Shown: piece by piece, positions 44,003 to 53,850 of the stretch | Position numbering within the stretch: position 1 is the first letter of the stretch | Layout: every line of letters starts with the position of its first letter | Origin: Notospermus geniculatus | Taxonomy: Eukaryota; Nemertea; Pilidiophora; Heteronemertea; Lineidae | Assembly: GCA_002633025.1 (NCBI GenBank) | Contig: NMRB01002303.1 | Span: 49,657-113,656 of the forward strand | Direction of reading: 5' to 3' | DNA: 64,000 bases | Made by a program: the position numbers and the translations under genes | Notes under the pieces: model-generated | Databases searched by the model: none | Seen by the model: only the letters and a program-made list of their open reading frames with translations | Told to the model about the DNA's origin: nothing

Positions 44003-44334
44003 GCGTGTTCGGAAATCTTCCCCGAGGAAGTTCCTGGCGCTTCTCTCGGGGAATGTGAGCATGCCCAGTGAAGGCGAATTTCCGAACGATATTTGCGCTT
44101 CCTCGGGGAAAGGTACTACTGTGCCGTTGCAATCGTGAAATATTCACGTTTAGCCAATCAGCATGCCGGCCTGGAAAGAAAACGAAGTACATGCCGGGAG
44201 TTTCCCCAAGTGAGCGAGTCGCTCACTTCGGCCAGGTTCGAGGAAGCCTTGGCTACATAAATGTACTTACCAAATACCTTTCCGAACGCTCTCGCGCCTC
44301 CCCGAGCTTTGCTCGGGGAAGCTTTCCGAACGCG
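44003..44334. mobile_element. 332-bp element with GTTCGGAAAGCTTCCCCGAG ends
   Basis: Left end CGTGTTCGGAAATCTTCCCC; right end GGGGAAGCTTTCCGAACGCG. Internal direct and inverted copies of TTTCCGAACG and CTCGGGGAA give at least three sub-blocks. Confidence 0.85.
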
Positions 44335-45374
44335 ACCATAAACAAACCCCCGACAATGTATCTTGAACACACTGTAATTGTCTCTTGTCTGATCTGACTT
44401 GTTAGGAGTGTATATCTTTCGAAAAAAAGAGACGACGCAAAGTTCTCTTATCTGCTATTATAATATACAAAAATGATCATGGTGTATTGGTTACGAAAAG
44501 AAATCAGGAGTTATTTCATATGCGGAATGAAAGAAATCCCCGCCGGGAATGTTCGTCGCTTGTTTGAGCGTATCCCTTGAGCGTATCCCAAGTCATACCG
44601 AGCTACTTATGTGACATAGCTTAATCTGAGCTTCTCATATCGTGCCGTTTGACATGCAACTGCGTTTGATCTGACACAAAAGTAATAATTATATTTTTGG
44701 GATGGGTTCTTTTCATGTAATACACCAGATAATTTTCTTATTTACGCATAAAGCTAGCAATTCTGTCATCCATTGTGGTAAATCTGTGTCACGTACCTGA
44801 TATCCGTTTGGCATTTGTAGTTCTGGGATTACTGCAGAGTAACATCGGCGAAAAAAAACCCGATGCAGTTTTCAGGCTCGTAATGGAAATTATGTTGGTA
44901 TGTCGCTTAGATGTGGGATGTTGGATTAACTGAGCGGCAAATGACAGGATCAGCGCGTTGACGGCAGTGCCTGTATCGCCAGAAATGGACGGGATAATCT
45001 TTATAGTCTTAGGGAGGTGTCACATGAAAGTAGGCTAAAGGATCGCAGCGAAATTTACTGGGAAGCTAGGATTATTACAGGCCGTATGTCCTTACCAAAG
45101 TACCTCGAGAAAAATGGCCATACTCTAGATGGCGTAGCAGGTATTTGAATGATAAATACATTCCTCTGACAGTGATGCCACCTGTTAAGCGACGGTGCTG
45201 CCACCTGTAATATAGTGACAACACCCAAGGTATATATCATCGTGTCAATCTGTACCGTCAGCGAACGACGCACGCGCATCGTAACTCTGATGTATATCGG
45301 ACAGCGCCATATTGCTCCAGGAACTACTTTCGTTTGTTTACTTCAGGGTTTGATGTTTTGATTTGATTTGCTAC
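44335..45374. other. No feature recognised
   Basis: One kilobase without strong palindromes or exons; a small direct repeat, TTGAGCGTATCCC, lies at about 44564-44590. Confidence 0.4.
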
Positions 45375-45378
45375 TTAA

Positions 45379-45701
45379 AGCTATGTGCACACAGAGCTTA
45401 GTGCTTGCGCGATCTCAGCCGCAGCGAAACCTTGCGACCACGCAGTCCTCTAAATCCTTGCGCCGCTGTGTGAACACGAGGGCGCAAGGATCTTTGCACG
45501 GCCTTGCGTCCTGTGGATGGGCGTATAGGGCTGCGCCAAATATCAAAAAATTTTGATATTTACGATTCCGACTGCGCCTCGGGACGCAAGCACTAACGGC
45601 TTGCGACCTCAGGTGCACACAGAGATTTCTTGGGCCTTGCGTCCTCTCGAAGAGACTTGCGGCTAAGATCGCGCAAGCACTAAGCTCTGTGTGCACATAG
45701 C
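45379..45701. mobile_element. TTAA-type foldback, family AGCTATGTGCACACAGAGC
   Basis: TTAA at 45375 and 45702 (one-base slippage). AGCTATGTGCACACAGAGCT, then TAGTGCTTGCGCGATCT, is mirrored at the right end. The inner words CTTGCGNCCT and GCGCAAGG alternate. Confidence 0.9.
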
Positions 45702-45705
45702 TTAA

Positions 45706-46530
45706 CATCAGTAAAAATTTGCCTAAATCCATTTAATAACTTCAAATCTACAATAAATAAAATTATCCCACCGATATAATGTGCAAAGAACCCATAAATA
45801 CGTGAAAACGTATCAGCATTGGTCTGCACTATATCAAGTGTGGAAGATGATTCACTCATTTGCGGCGAATCACTGAATTATCTTTCGATTTGAAAGATGA
45901 TTACTACGCCGAGGCTCCTTACACGGTTGAGGTAGTGTAGAGTGGCCGTCCGAATGTATATAGCCGAGTACCTCCGAAGATGACGTCGATTGTCATCGTA
46001 TGGTGCAATCTGGTCCCGCGAGATTTCATTCGAGACTTGGATTTGATGAATGAAGGACGTCATAACGTCAGGCTCGGGTCTGTTTCAGAGTGCGTATGGT
46101 GCTCTTTCCTCAGTGCTGCCACTTGTAAAGGGAATATGCTGCCACCTACAGGTGGCGACACCGCTCACGGATCAGTAAAGTAATGGGCGAAAGATGGCGC
46201 TCGTTTCTCCATCTTGAATTCATAATGTAATGCAAAGGAAAGCGGAGGCCAGAGAGCCAGGTCACAGTCAACGAGAGTCCTGTTTATCGGGAGATGAATG
46301 ATGATTAGAGAAGGAGAAATTAAGATCTGTAGCCGACGATGTCTGGTCCGGTTCATAAATCGTCAAAATGAGCTACCTAGAGACATTTTGAGCCGACATA
46401 AGGAATGTTGGCACCACCGATGTCCACTCGAACAAAACAATCTGTGATATTGTCTGGATATCGATCGAGACTCAATCCAGACTTCATGTGAACACACCTC
46501 AGGATCTGTCCCATTATCTTCGTCATATAG
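45706..46530. other. No gene recognised
   Basis: CTGCCACCTGTAAT-type words at about 45200 and 46117-46150 recur, hinting at a decayed dispersed repeat. No coding exon. Confidence 0.35.
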
Positions 46531-47163
46531 AAGGGAGTAAGAAATAAAAGTGGAAAATAAGAAGCGGGAAATTTTGGAATTTTCCGCGAATTTTTCAATT
46601 TCTCAAATTGGGAGCAAATTTGTGTGACGGTCTGGGATAACCCGTCGGAAGTCGCTGAGTGATCAACAAGGGTTGTTAGATTGCCTGTGCATTGAACTGC
46701 TACTGTTCACCTGTTACGTGGTACGTTTCGGCTATTGAAATGTGCGGGTTCACCAAGGCCATTAACACTTTCCTCAAACGCGACATCCGACGGGTTTTCC
46801 TAGACCGCCACACATTTTTTCCCATTTTGAGAAATTTTCTTAAAATGACATGAAAACCCGGCGGATGTCGCATCTGAGGAAAGTGTTAATGGCCTTGGTG
46901 AACCCGCACATTTCAACAGCTGAAATGTACTACGTAAACAGGTAAACAGTAGTAGATCAATGCACAGGCAATCTGACAGCCCTTGTCGATCATTCAGCGA
47001 CATCCGCCGGGTTTTCCTAGACCGCCACACATTTTGTCAGATTTTTCGGGCGATATTTCTCAAAATGGGAAGCAATTTTCTCCCAATTTGAGAAATTGAA
47101 AAATTGGCGCAAAATTCCAAAATTTCCCACTTCTTATTTTCCACTTTTATTTCTTACTCCCTT
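46531..47163. mobile_element. 633-bp foldback, AAGGGAGTAAGAAATAAAAG ends (long form)
   Basis: The terminal arms are shared with the 226-bp element at 55574-55799. The extra interior is a second inverted pair (TTGCCTGTGCATTGA, AACACTTTCCTC and GACCGCCACACATTTT). The middle of the short form (CCCATTTTGAGAAATTTTC) survives at about 46820. Confidence 0.85.
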
Positions 47164-47227
47164 AATATTGACTTAAATGTAGCGAAACAAACCAAGAAAA
47201 CTCTCTGAGTTGGTTGAGATTTTCACC

Positions 47228-47353
47228 ATGCCTATGGTGAACTTACCGGTTTTGTTGGAGATCGACAGAACCGCGAAATGTTACCGTGAAAAGTGGGGCA
47301 TTGCCGCTTCACTTGTTGAAGTAGATGGATATGTGGTAACCTTTTTGAAATAA
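47228..47353 (+). CDS. 41-codon ORF with protein-like composition
   Basis: From ATG (MPMVNLPVLLEIDRTAKC...) to TAA, directly right of the foldback. Codon choice looks balanced and the peptide resembles a folded fragment, but there is no splice site or family match. Confidence 0.2.
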   Translation: MPMVNLPVLLEIDRTAKCYREKWGIAASLVEVDGYVVTFLK

Positions 47354-47712
47354 TGCGCAGACGTTTTTAGCAATGTCGTCTGCTGTATAATTCGGTGAAA
47401 AAGTTTTAAGATTGGTTCCGACGATTAACTAATTCGAAAGTCGTGTAGGCGAATATTCCTGCCAGCAATGTCTGGCGGCAACATCCGCCATTAGAAAGAA
47501 TTGTAAACAAGGTCGGTTCATTTCTTGCAACTAGATGAGTTTTATTTCTGTAAGCCATCACCCCGCTGCGTGTGGCCGATCAACTTTTGGTATCATTCAA
47601 TGATATATACATTTTTCATACGAAACCATTGTTTTCTGTTTAGATAAGGAGTATTCGCGATCATTCAGCTAATGTTCGAGTTGGCTTCAGCAATGGAAAA
47701 AATCTTCACTAA

Positions 47713-48002
47713 AGGCCTGTTTCCACTAGACCGGTTTCCCGCATTGCGTTTTGCGATTTCACAGTTAACAATACATGGCGCGTTTATTGTCCCAATGCCT
47801 GTGAAAACCGCCCCGGCGCCGCAAAACCGCTGTTTCCAGACCGGTTTCAGCTGCGGTTTGCGGCGCTTAAGCGGTTTTCACAGGCATTGAGATAAATTAA
47901 CACGCCATGTATTGTTAAACCATCGAAGGATTATCCAAAATCCTGCGAAAAAGCCCCGGCGCCGCAAACCGCAGAGGAAACCGGTCTAGTGGAAACAGGC
48001 CT
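47713..48002. mobile_element. Array element 1: family AGGCCTGTTTCCACTAGACC
   Basis: AGGCCTGTTTCCACTAGACC then GGTTTCC, with its inverse ending GTGGAAACAGGCCT. CTAA at 47709 and TTAA at 48003-48006. Inner arms GCCCCGGCGCCGCAAACCGC and AATACATGGCG. Confidence 0.9.
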
Positions 48003-48006
48003 TTAA

Positions 48007-48232
48007 AGCCAGCTGGCAGTAGCACACCAGGCGATATCGCAAGCGATCTAATCGCCACCGATCTTCTCGCCAGCCACCGCAGACAAGGCGATGTCGGTTT
48101 TGGTATTGTTTGATTTTGGTGAGCATCGCTGGCGAGAAGATTCCACGCCTCGCTGTCCAGCGCACACCTGGCGTCAGCAGCCGATTTCGCTCGCTGGCTG
48201 GGCGATTTGGATATCGCCTGGTGTGCTGCTGG
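48007..48232. mobile_element. Array element 2: family AGCCAGCTGGCAGTAGCACAC
   Basis: AGCCAGCTGGCAGTAGCACA then CCAGGCGATATCG, mirrored by CGATTTGGATATCGCCTGG and TGTGCTGCTGGCT. TTAA on the left is shared with element 1; CTAA on the right (48233-48236) is shared with element 3. Confidence 0.9.
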
Positions 48233-48236
48233 CTAA

Positions 48237-48485
48237 AGCATGGCGCACACGAGCGATTTTTTGAGCGACTTTCTAGGAGACTAGCCTTGCGACTACAGGA
48301 GCGACTGAACATATTTTTAGTTTGTTTAGTTTTTTTGACTCGTTTGCGACAAATGCTTCACTGGGAGATCAGTGATGTCGCGGATGACATCACTGATCGA
48401 CCTCAAAGGTAATTATCGCATGCGACCTACATGTAGTAGTCACATCGGTAGTCGCCCCCATTTTAGTCGCTCGTGTGCGCCATGC
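48237..48485. mobile_element. Array element 3: family AGCATGGCGCACACGAGCGA
   Basis: AGCATGGCGCACACGAGCGA with its inverse ending CGTGTGCGCCATGCT; TTAA at 48486-48489. The interior is homologous to 20233-20434, so the two differ mainly at the termini. Confidence 0.9.
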
Positions 48486-48539
48486 TTAAACGTTCTCGTA
48501 GGCCTATTATAATCGGGCCGTTGCAAAAACCCACTGTAA

Positions 48540-48688
48540 AGCGGCCCATACACGATCAATATTATTGCACAAAGGGGCCCAAAATACGGGCATGCGCTCC
48601 TGTCATTATATGGGTAGACGAAAGATTGGCAATAATATTGCCCATTTTGAGCCTCATATGCAATAATATTGCGCGTGTATGGACCGCT
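48540..48688. mobile_element. TAAAG-type foldback, family AGCGGCCCATACACGATCAA (copy 2)
   Basis: AGCGGCCCATACACGATCAA plus TATTATTGCACAA, inverse at the right; flanks GTAA and TTAC. Same family as 24841-24991, 51 bp from the preceding array. Confidence 0.9.
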
Positions 48689-48748
48689 TTACCTGAGATC
48701 TCATCGCAGATCCTATTCGATTTCGTTGCGACGTTACACCACTTCATG

Positions 48749-49692
48749 CACACTCTAAAAATTGTTGGGTTGTTTTCACAACCCAACAGCTGGGTTACAG
48801 CAGTTGGGTTAAAATTATGGGTTAAATATTGAAAAATAACCCAATAGATTATGTTAAAAGTAACCCAATGAATTGAGTTGGTGCAAGTTACCCAACGCGG
48901 GGTTAAATTAACCCAACACATTGGTTTAGTGCGAGTTGCCCTACATATACTCAAAAAGTAACCCAACACAGTGTTAAAAATAACCCAATTGATTGGTTGA
49001 TCGGACGATATAACAATTATATTGTAATTCGAAAAAAATGAATACCAGGAAGGCCGACTTACGAAAGCAAACACATAAGAATAGTGATAAACTATGGTTT
49101 GAAATCTGAGACATAAATTTTAGGTTGTGAATGTTTCCCTTCCAGAATTATAAAGACGATAATTGTATAACATCGGTTTTCTCTCAACCATACAAAATAT
49201 TTTCTGCTGTGCACTGGTATACCCCCCATCCAAAAGAACTCTTCGTAGTTTCTCGGCCTATTGGCTAAGGTTAAAGTTATATTATATTTAAGAGCTGTTG
49301 TAGGTGTCAATTGCGCAAGCAATCAGGACCTTAAAAAGCTCAATTATGGGTTGATCCAACCAACCTGTTGGGTTGATTGCTAACCCAACATTTGGGTTGA
49401 TACAAACAATCCGTTGGGTTGAGTAATAAACCAACAGTTGGGTTGATAACAACCAAAAATCACTAACCCAACACCATAATGACCCACAAAAACACTAACC
49501 CAACACCATAATGACCCAACAAATTGAGTTAAATTTAACCCAAAATTGGTTTAATTTTTAACCCATTTGTTGGGTTGGCACTGTAACCCATCGGGTTTGG
49601 GTTGAAATAACCCAACGTTGGGAAGGTGCAATAGTACCACTTCATTGGGTTATCAGTTGGGTTATTTTTAACCCAACAATTTTTAGAGTGTG
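48749..49692. mobile_element. ~944-bp foldback with AACCCAACA iterations, abutting the gap
   Basis: CACACTCTAAAAATTGTTGG at the left, inverse CAATTTTTAGAGTGTG at 49677-49692. Between them AACCCAACA/TGTTGGGTT and AACCCAAT occur more than 25 times in both orientations, dense near both ends and sparse in the middle (49000-49330). Confidence 0.9.
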
Positions 49693-50087
49693 NNNNNNNN
49701 NNNNNNNNNNNNNNNNNNNNNNNNNNNNNNNNNNNNNNNNNNNNNNNNNNNNNNNNNNNNNNNNNNNNNNNNNNNNNNNNNNNNNNNNNNNNNNNNNNNN
49801 NNNNNNNNNNNNNNNNNNNNNNNNNNNNNNNNNNNNNNNNNNNNNNNNNNNNNNNNNNNNNNNNNNNNNNNNNNNNNNNNNNNNNNNNNNNNNNNNNNNN
49901 NNNNNNNNNNNNNNNNNNNNNNNNNNNNNNNNNNNNNNNNNNNNNNNNNNNNNNNNNNNNNNNNNNNNNNNNNNNNNNNNNNNNNNNNNNNNNNNNNNNN
50001 NNNNNNNNNNNNNNNNNNNNNNNNNNNNNNNNNNNNNNNNNNNNNNNNNNNNNNNNNNNNNNNNNNNNNNNNNNNNNNNNNNNNNNN
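49693..50087. other. Assembly gap (395 N)
   Basis: Unresolved bases between two palindromes; the ORFs reported across it are meaningless. Confidence 0.99.
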
Positions 50088-50346
50088 AAAGCAAGATGGC
50101 CGCTTTTTCTCTACGGAGCGAATGCTTGCGTAAATCTGATTTGTGATAAACCAACAAAATATTCCGTCACTGTCTTAAAAATAAAGATCCCTGCCTCACT
50201 TTTGAAATGGCAAAAATGCCATCGTATAGTAATTATATAACTGAAAGGATCTTTATTTTTAAGACAGGGACGGAATATTTTTTCCGTTTATCACAAATCA
50301 GATTTACGCAAGCATTCGCTCCGAAGAGAAAAAGCGGCCATCTTGC
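50088..50346. mobile_element. ~259-bp foldback, left end possibly cut by the gap
   Basis: AAGCAAGATGGCCGCTTTTT, CTACGGAGCGAATGC and AAATCTGATTTGTGATAAA are mirrored on the right, ending GGCCATCTTGCC. The inner arm is CTTAAAAATAAAGATCC. Confidence 0.85.
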
Positions 50347-51104
50347 CAGCTGGGTGCCTTTACAAATTGGACAGTGGGTCAACTCCTCCTACCTGAGGTA
50401 ATTATGCTAAGTTATCGTGTCGAATTGGGTCGATTAATGCGCGATGTGATAGTCCAAAATGTTTACTTTCTGAGGATACCTGATTTTTCGTGATTGGATA
50501 AAAATTGTGACTTTGACGAAGGATTTCCCAAATAAAGTTTGACTTTCTGACCGAAAGCTGTCATCTCTTCCCAGGCTTCGCCTGGGACTTCGTGGCACTA
50601 CATTACGATACGTACCTATTGTCGAGCCTCTGTGATGCTAGTAAAAGATAAAACCACAAGCAATTCAGTCTGCTTCGGACAGAAAATATGTCTGCGCAGT
50701 ACGTGATTTTCCAGCTAGTTTTGAGAAACTAAAAACAAATGCCTATACCTATTGCGTATGGAAGCAATTGCAAACAAATTACCAGTCTCTATAGCATATA
50801 GGTTGCGGGAATCACCTACACGTAGGTTTCCGCTTCGAATCCTTTTTTAGTGCACCAGAAATTATTCAAGTGCATTGGACGTGATTTGAAAGTGCAAGAA
50901 AAATGTAGCGGCGTAGAAAACATGTTTTTGTTATTCAAGCTATCAGGAAATGAATCGTGCTTGTTACCTTATAGATTCGAGGTCTGTATGTGCACCGTGT
51001 GGCTAGTTATATCAAGCATGATTAAGCACTAGTTTACTCATTCCTACCTAGATCTCCGAAGCCAGAAAGTTTTTCGGTTCCTGTCGCTGGAATCAAACAT
51101 TTAC
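50347..51104. other. No feature recognised
   Basis: A 60-codon ORF at 50850-51032 has no supporting features. Confidence 0.35.
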
Positions 51105-51930
51105 ACTCGAGGCAGGTTCCTTCCAGTTGACGAGACAGGTTCCTTTTACACTCGAGGCTGGTTCCTTCCAGTTGACGAGGCAGGTTCCTTCCAGTTGATG
51201 AGGCAGGTGCCTTCCAGATGACGAGGCAGGTTCCTTTTTACACTCGAGGCAGGTTCCTTCCAGTTGATGAGACAGGTGCCTTTTTACACTCGAGGCAGGT
51301 TCCTTCAACTTGACGAGGCAGGTTCCTTCCAGTTGATGAGGCAGGTTCCTTTTTACACTCGAGGCAGGTCCCTTCCACTTGACGAGGCAGGTTCGTTATT
51401 CGAGGCAACTTCCTTAAACTCGAGGCAGGTTCCTTCCAGTTGACGAGGCAGGTTCCTTTGTACACTCGAAGCTGGTTTCTTCCAGTTGACGAGGCAGGTT
51501 CCTTCCAGTTGATGAGGCAGGTGCCTTCCAGATGACGAGGCAGGTCCCTTTTTACACTCGAGGCAGGTTCCTTCCAGTTGATGAGACAGGTGCCTTTTTA
51601 CACTCGAGGCAGGTTCCTTCAACTTGACGAGGCAGGTTCCTTCCAGTTGATGAGGCAGGTTCCTTTTTACACTCGAGGCAGGTCCCTTCCACTTGACGAG
51701 GCAGGTTCGTTATTCGAGGCAACTTCCTTAAACTCGAGGCAGGTTCCTTCCAGTTGACGAGGCAGGTTCCTTCCACTTGACGAGGCAGTTTCCTTACACT
51801 CGACGAGGGAGGTTCCTCACTCGCGGCAGGTTCCTTACACTCGCGGCAGGTTCCTTACACTCGACGAGGCAGGTTCCTTACACTCGAGGCAGCTTCCTTA
51901 CACCCGAGGCACAAACCTTACTCAATGCAC
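51105..51930. repeat. 23-bp satellite with ~314-bp higher-order repeat
   Basis: Units of 23 bp in two main types, GGCAGGTTCCTTCCAGTTG-ACGA and GGCAGGTTCCTTTTTACAC-TCGA. A block with the odd unit GGTTCGTTATTCGAGG recurs at 51390 and 51704, showing a higher-order period of about 314 bp. The right end (51780-51930) degenerates. On the minus strand all frames are open and encode a 23-residue repeat (EGTCLECKKEPASS...). Confidence 0.9.
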
Positions 51931-52311
51931 GCTCCTTACTTGTTGGCAGAGTTCCAAAAGACTACATGTTTCAAACGTCTCTGTGGCTATTCATCCGAAG
52001 AGAGCTTTTTCCTAACATATCGTTTGGTGATGAGTTTCCAGATGAATTAAATATCCCGTTACAAACGTCTAAACTTTCTCTAATTCAATTTTTCAAGCCG
52101 CAGCGGAGTTCTTTGAGATGTATCCAGCTTGAAACCTAAAACAAGGAATGTAAACTTTCATTTTCCCATAGCAAACACAACCTCGGTTGGTTTTACGTCC
52201 AAACAGAATGGGATATTTAGATTTCATTCGATATTTCGCGAATAATGGACATAAAAGGATTTGAATGATACCCCTGCTCCCTGAGGGGACATTTAAACCC
52301 TTTCTTTGCAG

Positions 52312-52464
52312 AGGATCAGATAACTGGCGCTTGACACAGATGCGAGCAGAAACCGCGATCAGTGTTGATTTTCGACTCAAACGTACAGATTCAACAAAAA
52401 AAGTGTTTTTTACATTCGTAGCAGCTGTAGCAGCTCAAATCGATCAATCAGTAACACCTCTGAG
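52312..52464 (+). CDS. Candidate internal coding exon (51 codons)
   Basis: The acceptor has a long pyrimidine tract (CCCTTTCTTTGCAG) and the donor is GAG/GTGAGA. The open frame between them reads GSDNWRLTQMRAETAISVDF and ends VAAQIDQSVTPL. Length is a multiple of three with one base carried in and two out. Protein unknown. The phase is compatible with the candidate exon at 63169-63252. Confidence 0.35.
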
Positions 52465-52535
52465 GTGAGAACAGTGGTAATACAGTTGTCGGGACAGACA
52501 GGTAGGTACATGTACAATGTACACAACATTACAGA

Positions 52536-53239
52536 TAGTCTCGCGCAACCAGCCCCTCGTTCATACTCCGAGGTCGTCAGACTGAGGGTCTGGTACAGAA
52601 CGCAATTCTCACTGTAATTGGGTCAGTGACCTTATTCCGATGGTTCAAAATAAGGGGAGCTTCGCTGATTGGCTAGTCACTACCAATGCATCATGGGTCT
52701 CAAAAGTTGGTGACGTACGCTGCAGTTTTACTCGCATGCTGCATGCTTTTTGCATGCATGCATGCATGCAGTGCAGTGTAGTTGTGTTCTACGTCATCGT
52801 CGGTAGATTGTCCGCCATGATGGTTCCAAGTCAAAGTAACCATATAGACCAGACTCTAAAATTGGAAATTTAGGCCACGGTTATTTTATTTGTTGGATTA
52901 CGGACCCTCCTACCCTAAAAAATCAGAAAGTGAAAAAAAAATATTTTTCCCGACCTACCACTTTCGGCAGTCTTTTTTTTCCTCGCCAGCCCCAGAAAAC
53001 ACGAAAACACATTTTTTTCCGCGCCGATCGTAAAATTCAGTTGAAAAATTCTGCAATTCCACATAGTTGCCCCATCCCATCGCTCCCAGCATGCCTTGTG
53101 CAATAACAAGGAAGACTTTTTTATTTTTATTTTTTTTTCTCCCTACCGTACTTGCATTCTATGGTAAAAATCCGTAATCCAACAAATAAAATAAACGTGG
53201 CCTTATTGGAAATTGCAAGAGTCTGGTGGCACGAGACTA
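52536..53239. mobile_element. 9-bp-TSD MITE (family F9, copy 2, inverted), interrupted
   Basis: TAGTCTCGCGCAACCAGCCC to TCTGGTGGCACGAGACTA. The perfect 9-bp duplication CATTACAGA lies at 52527-52535 and 53240-53248. The sequence matches 14304-14595 in reverse apart from local divergence and the insertion at 52873-53202. Confidence 0.95.
52873..53202. mobile_element. 330-bp element nested in F9 copy 2, TTA duplication
   Basis: The ends GGCCACGGTTATTTTATTTG and CAAATAAAATAAACGTGGCC are inverted repeats. TTA at 52870-52872 and 53203-53205. The uninterrupted copy at 14.3 kb has a single TTA at the matching site (rev-comp ...AAATTTATTGG...). The 3-bp TWA-type duplication suggests Harbinger-like. 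Confidence 0.95.
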
Positions 53240-53331
53240 CATTACAGATGGTTGAATATACAACCTCCTGCGCATGTCCAGCGTGACGACTTCCGGTCCG
53301 TCAATACTACCGACTGTGATGTGGAGATACA

Positions 53332-53850
53332 GCTTGACTACCAAGGGTTGTGACATCGCTCCGCCCTCCGACTACGCTCACACAAGCCCTTGACGAACTT
53401 CGCTGTGGGAAGCTGTTTCTAACCGGATGTTCCTGTTTGTGGTCTGAATCCCGCTGTTAGTTTTATAATAACCGTGTTTTATCATTGATCATCAAAATTT
53501 CCAATAAATCTGAACATTTCTAAATACCACGTCAGCCTTTCTGTACATCTACCTTTTCTGTTTTAGAAAATTTCGTTATTTTTGTTCAACAGCGCATAGT
53601 TCATGCGAGTAGTGGTCAATCGCAACTGATAGAATGGCTGGACAATTTGTGACCATCCTCGTTCCTACAAGTTTCCAACCACAAAATACACAGCGGTTGG
53701 TTTAGCTGGCTTGGTGCCAACCTGGCAGCGAGGTTGGCTAACAAGTGTTCTGATTGGTGCACGGCAACTCGAGTTGCGAGAGAAACAGAAATCCTGGCGA
53801 AGTTCTCCATGGGTTTGTGCGTACGAAGTATGAGGTAGTACAAACACATG
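53332..53850. mobile_element. ~520-bp dispersed element (copy 1) with imperfect inverted ends
   Basis: From CTTGACTACCAAGGGTTGTG to GGTAGTACAAACACATG. The subterminal blocks CACACAAGCCCTTGACGAAC and GGAGAACTTCGCCAGG are inverted relatives. The other copy, 59142-59640, is inverted. ORFs on both strands repeat in both copies and are not genes. Confidence 0.85.

Noticed and set aside
47672-48412. ORFs at 47672-47890, 47986-48312 and 48110-48412
   Set aside because: They lie on the stacked palindromes and change frame across element borders.
49642-50157. Long ORFs across the gap
   Set aside because: Composed almost entirely of N.
51093-51776. Minus-strand ORFs encoding KEPASS/EGTCLECK repeats as a repetitive protein gene
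   Set aside because: They shift frame with the 23-bp satellite unit and have no non-repetitive coding ends or signal; treated as a property of the satellite.
51105-51930. CRISPR array from regularly spaced repeats
   Set aside because: The units are contiguous 23-bp satellite without unique spacers, in a eukaryotic context.
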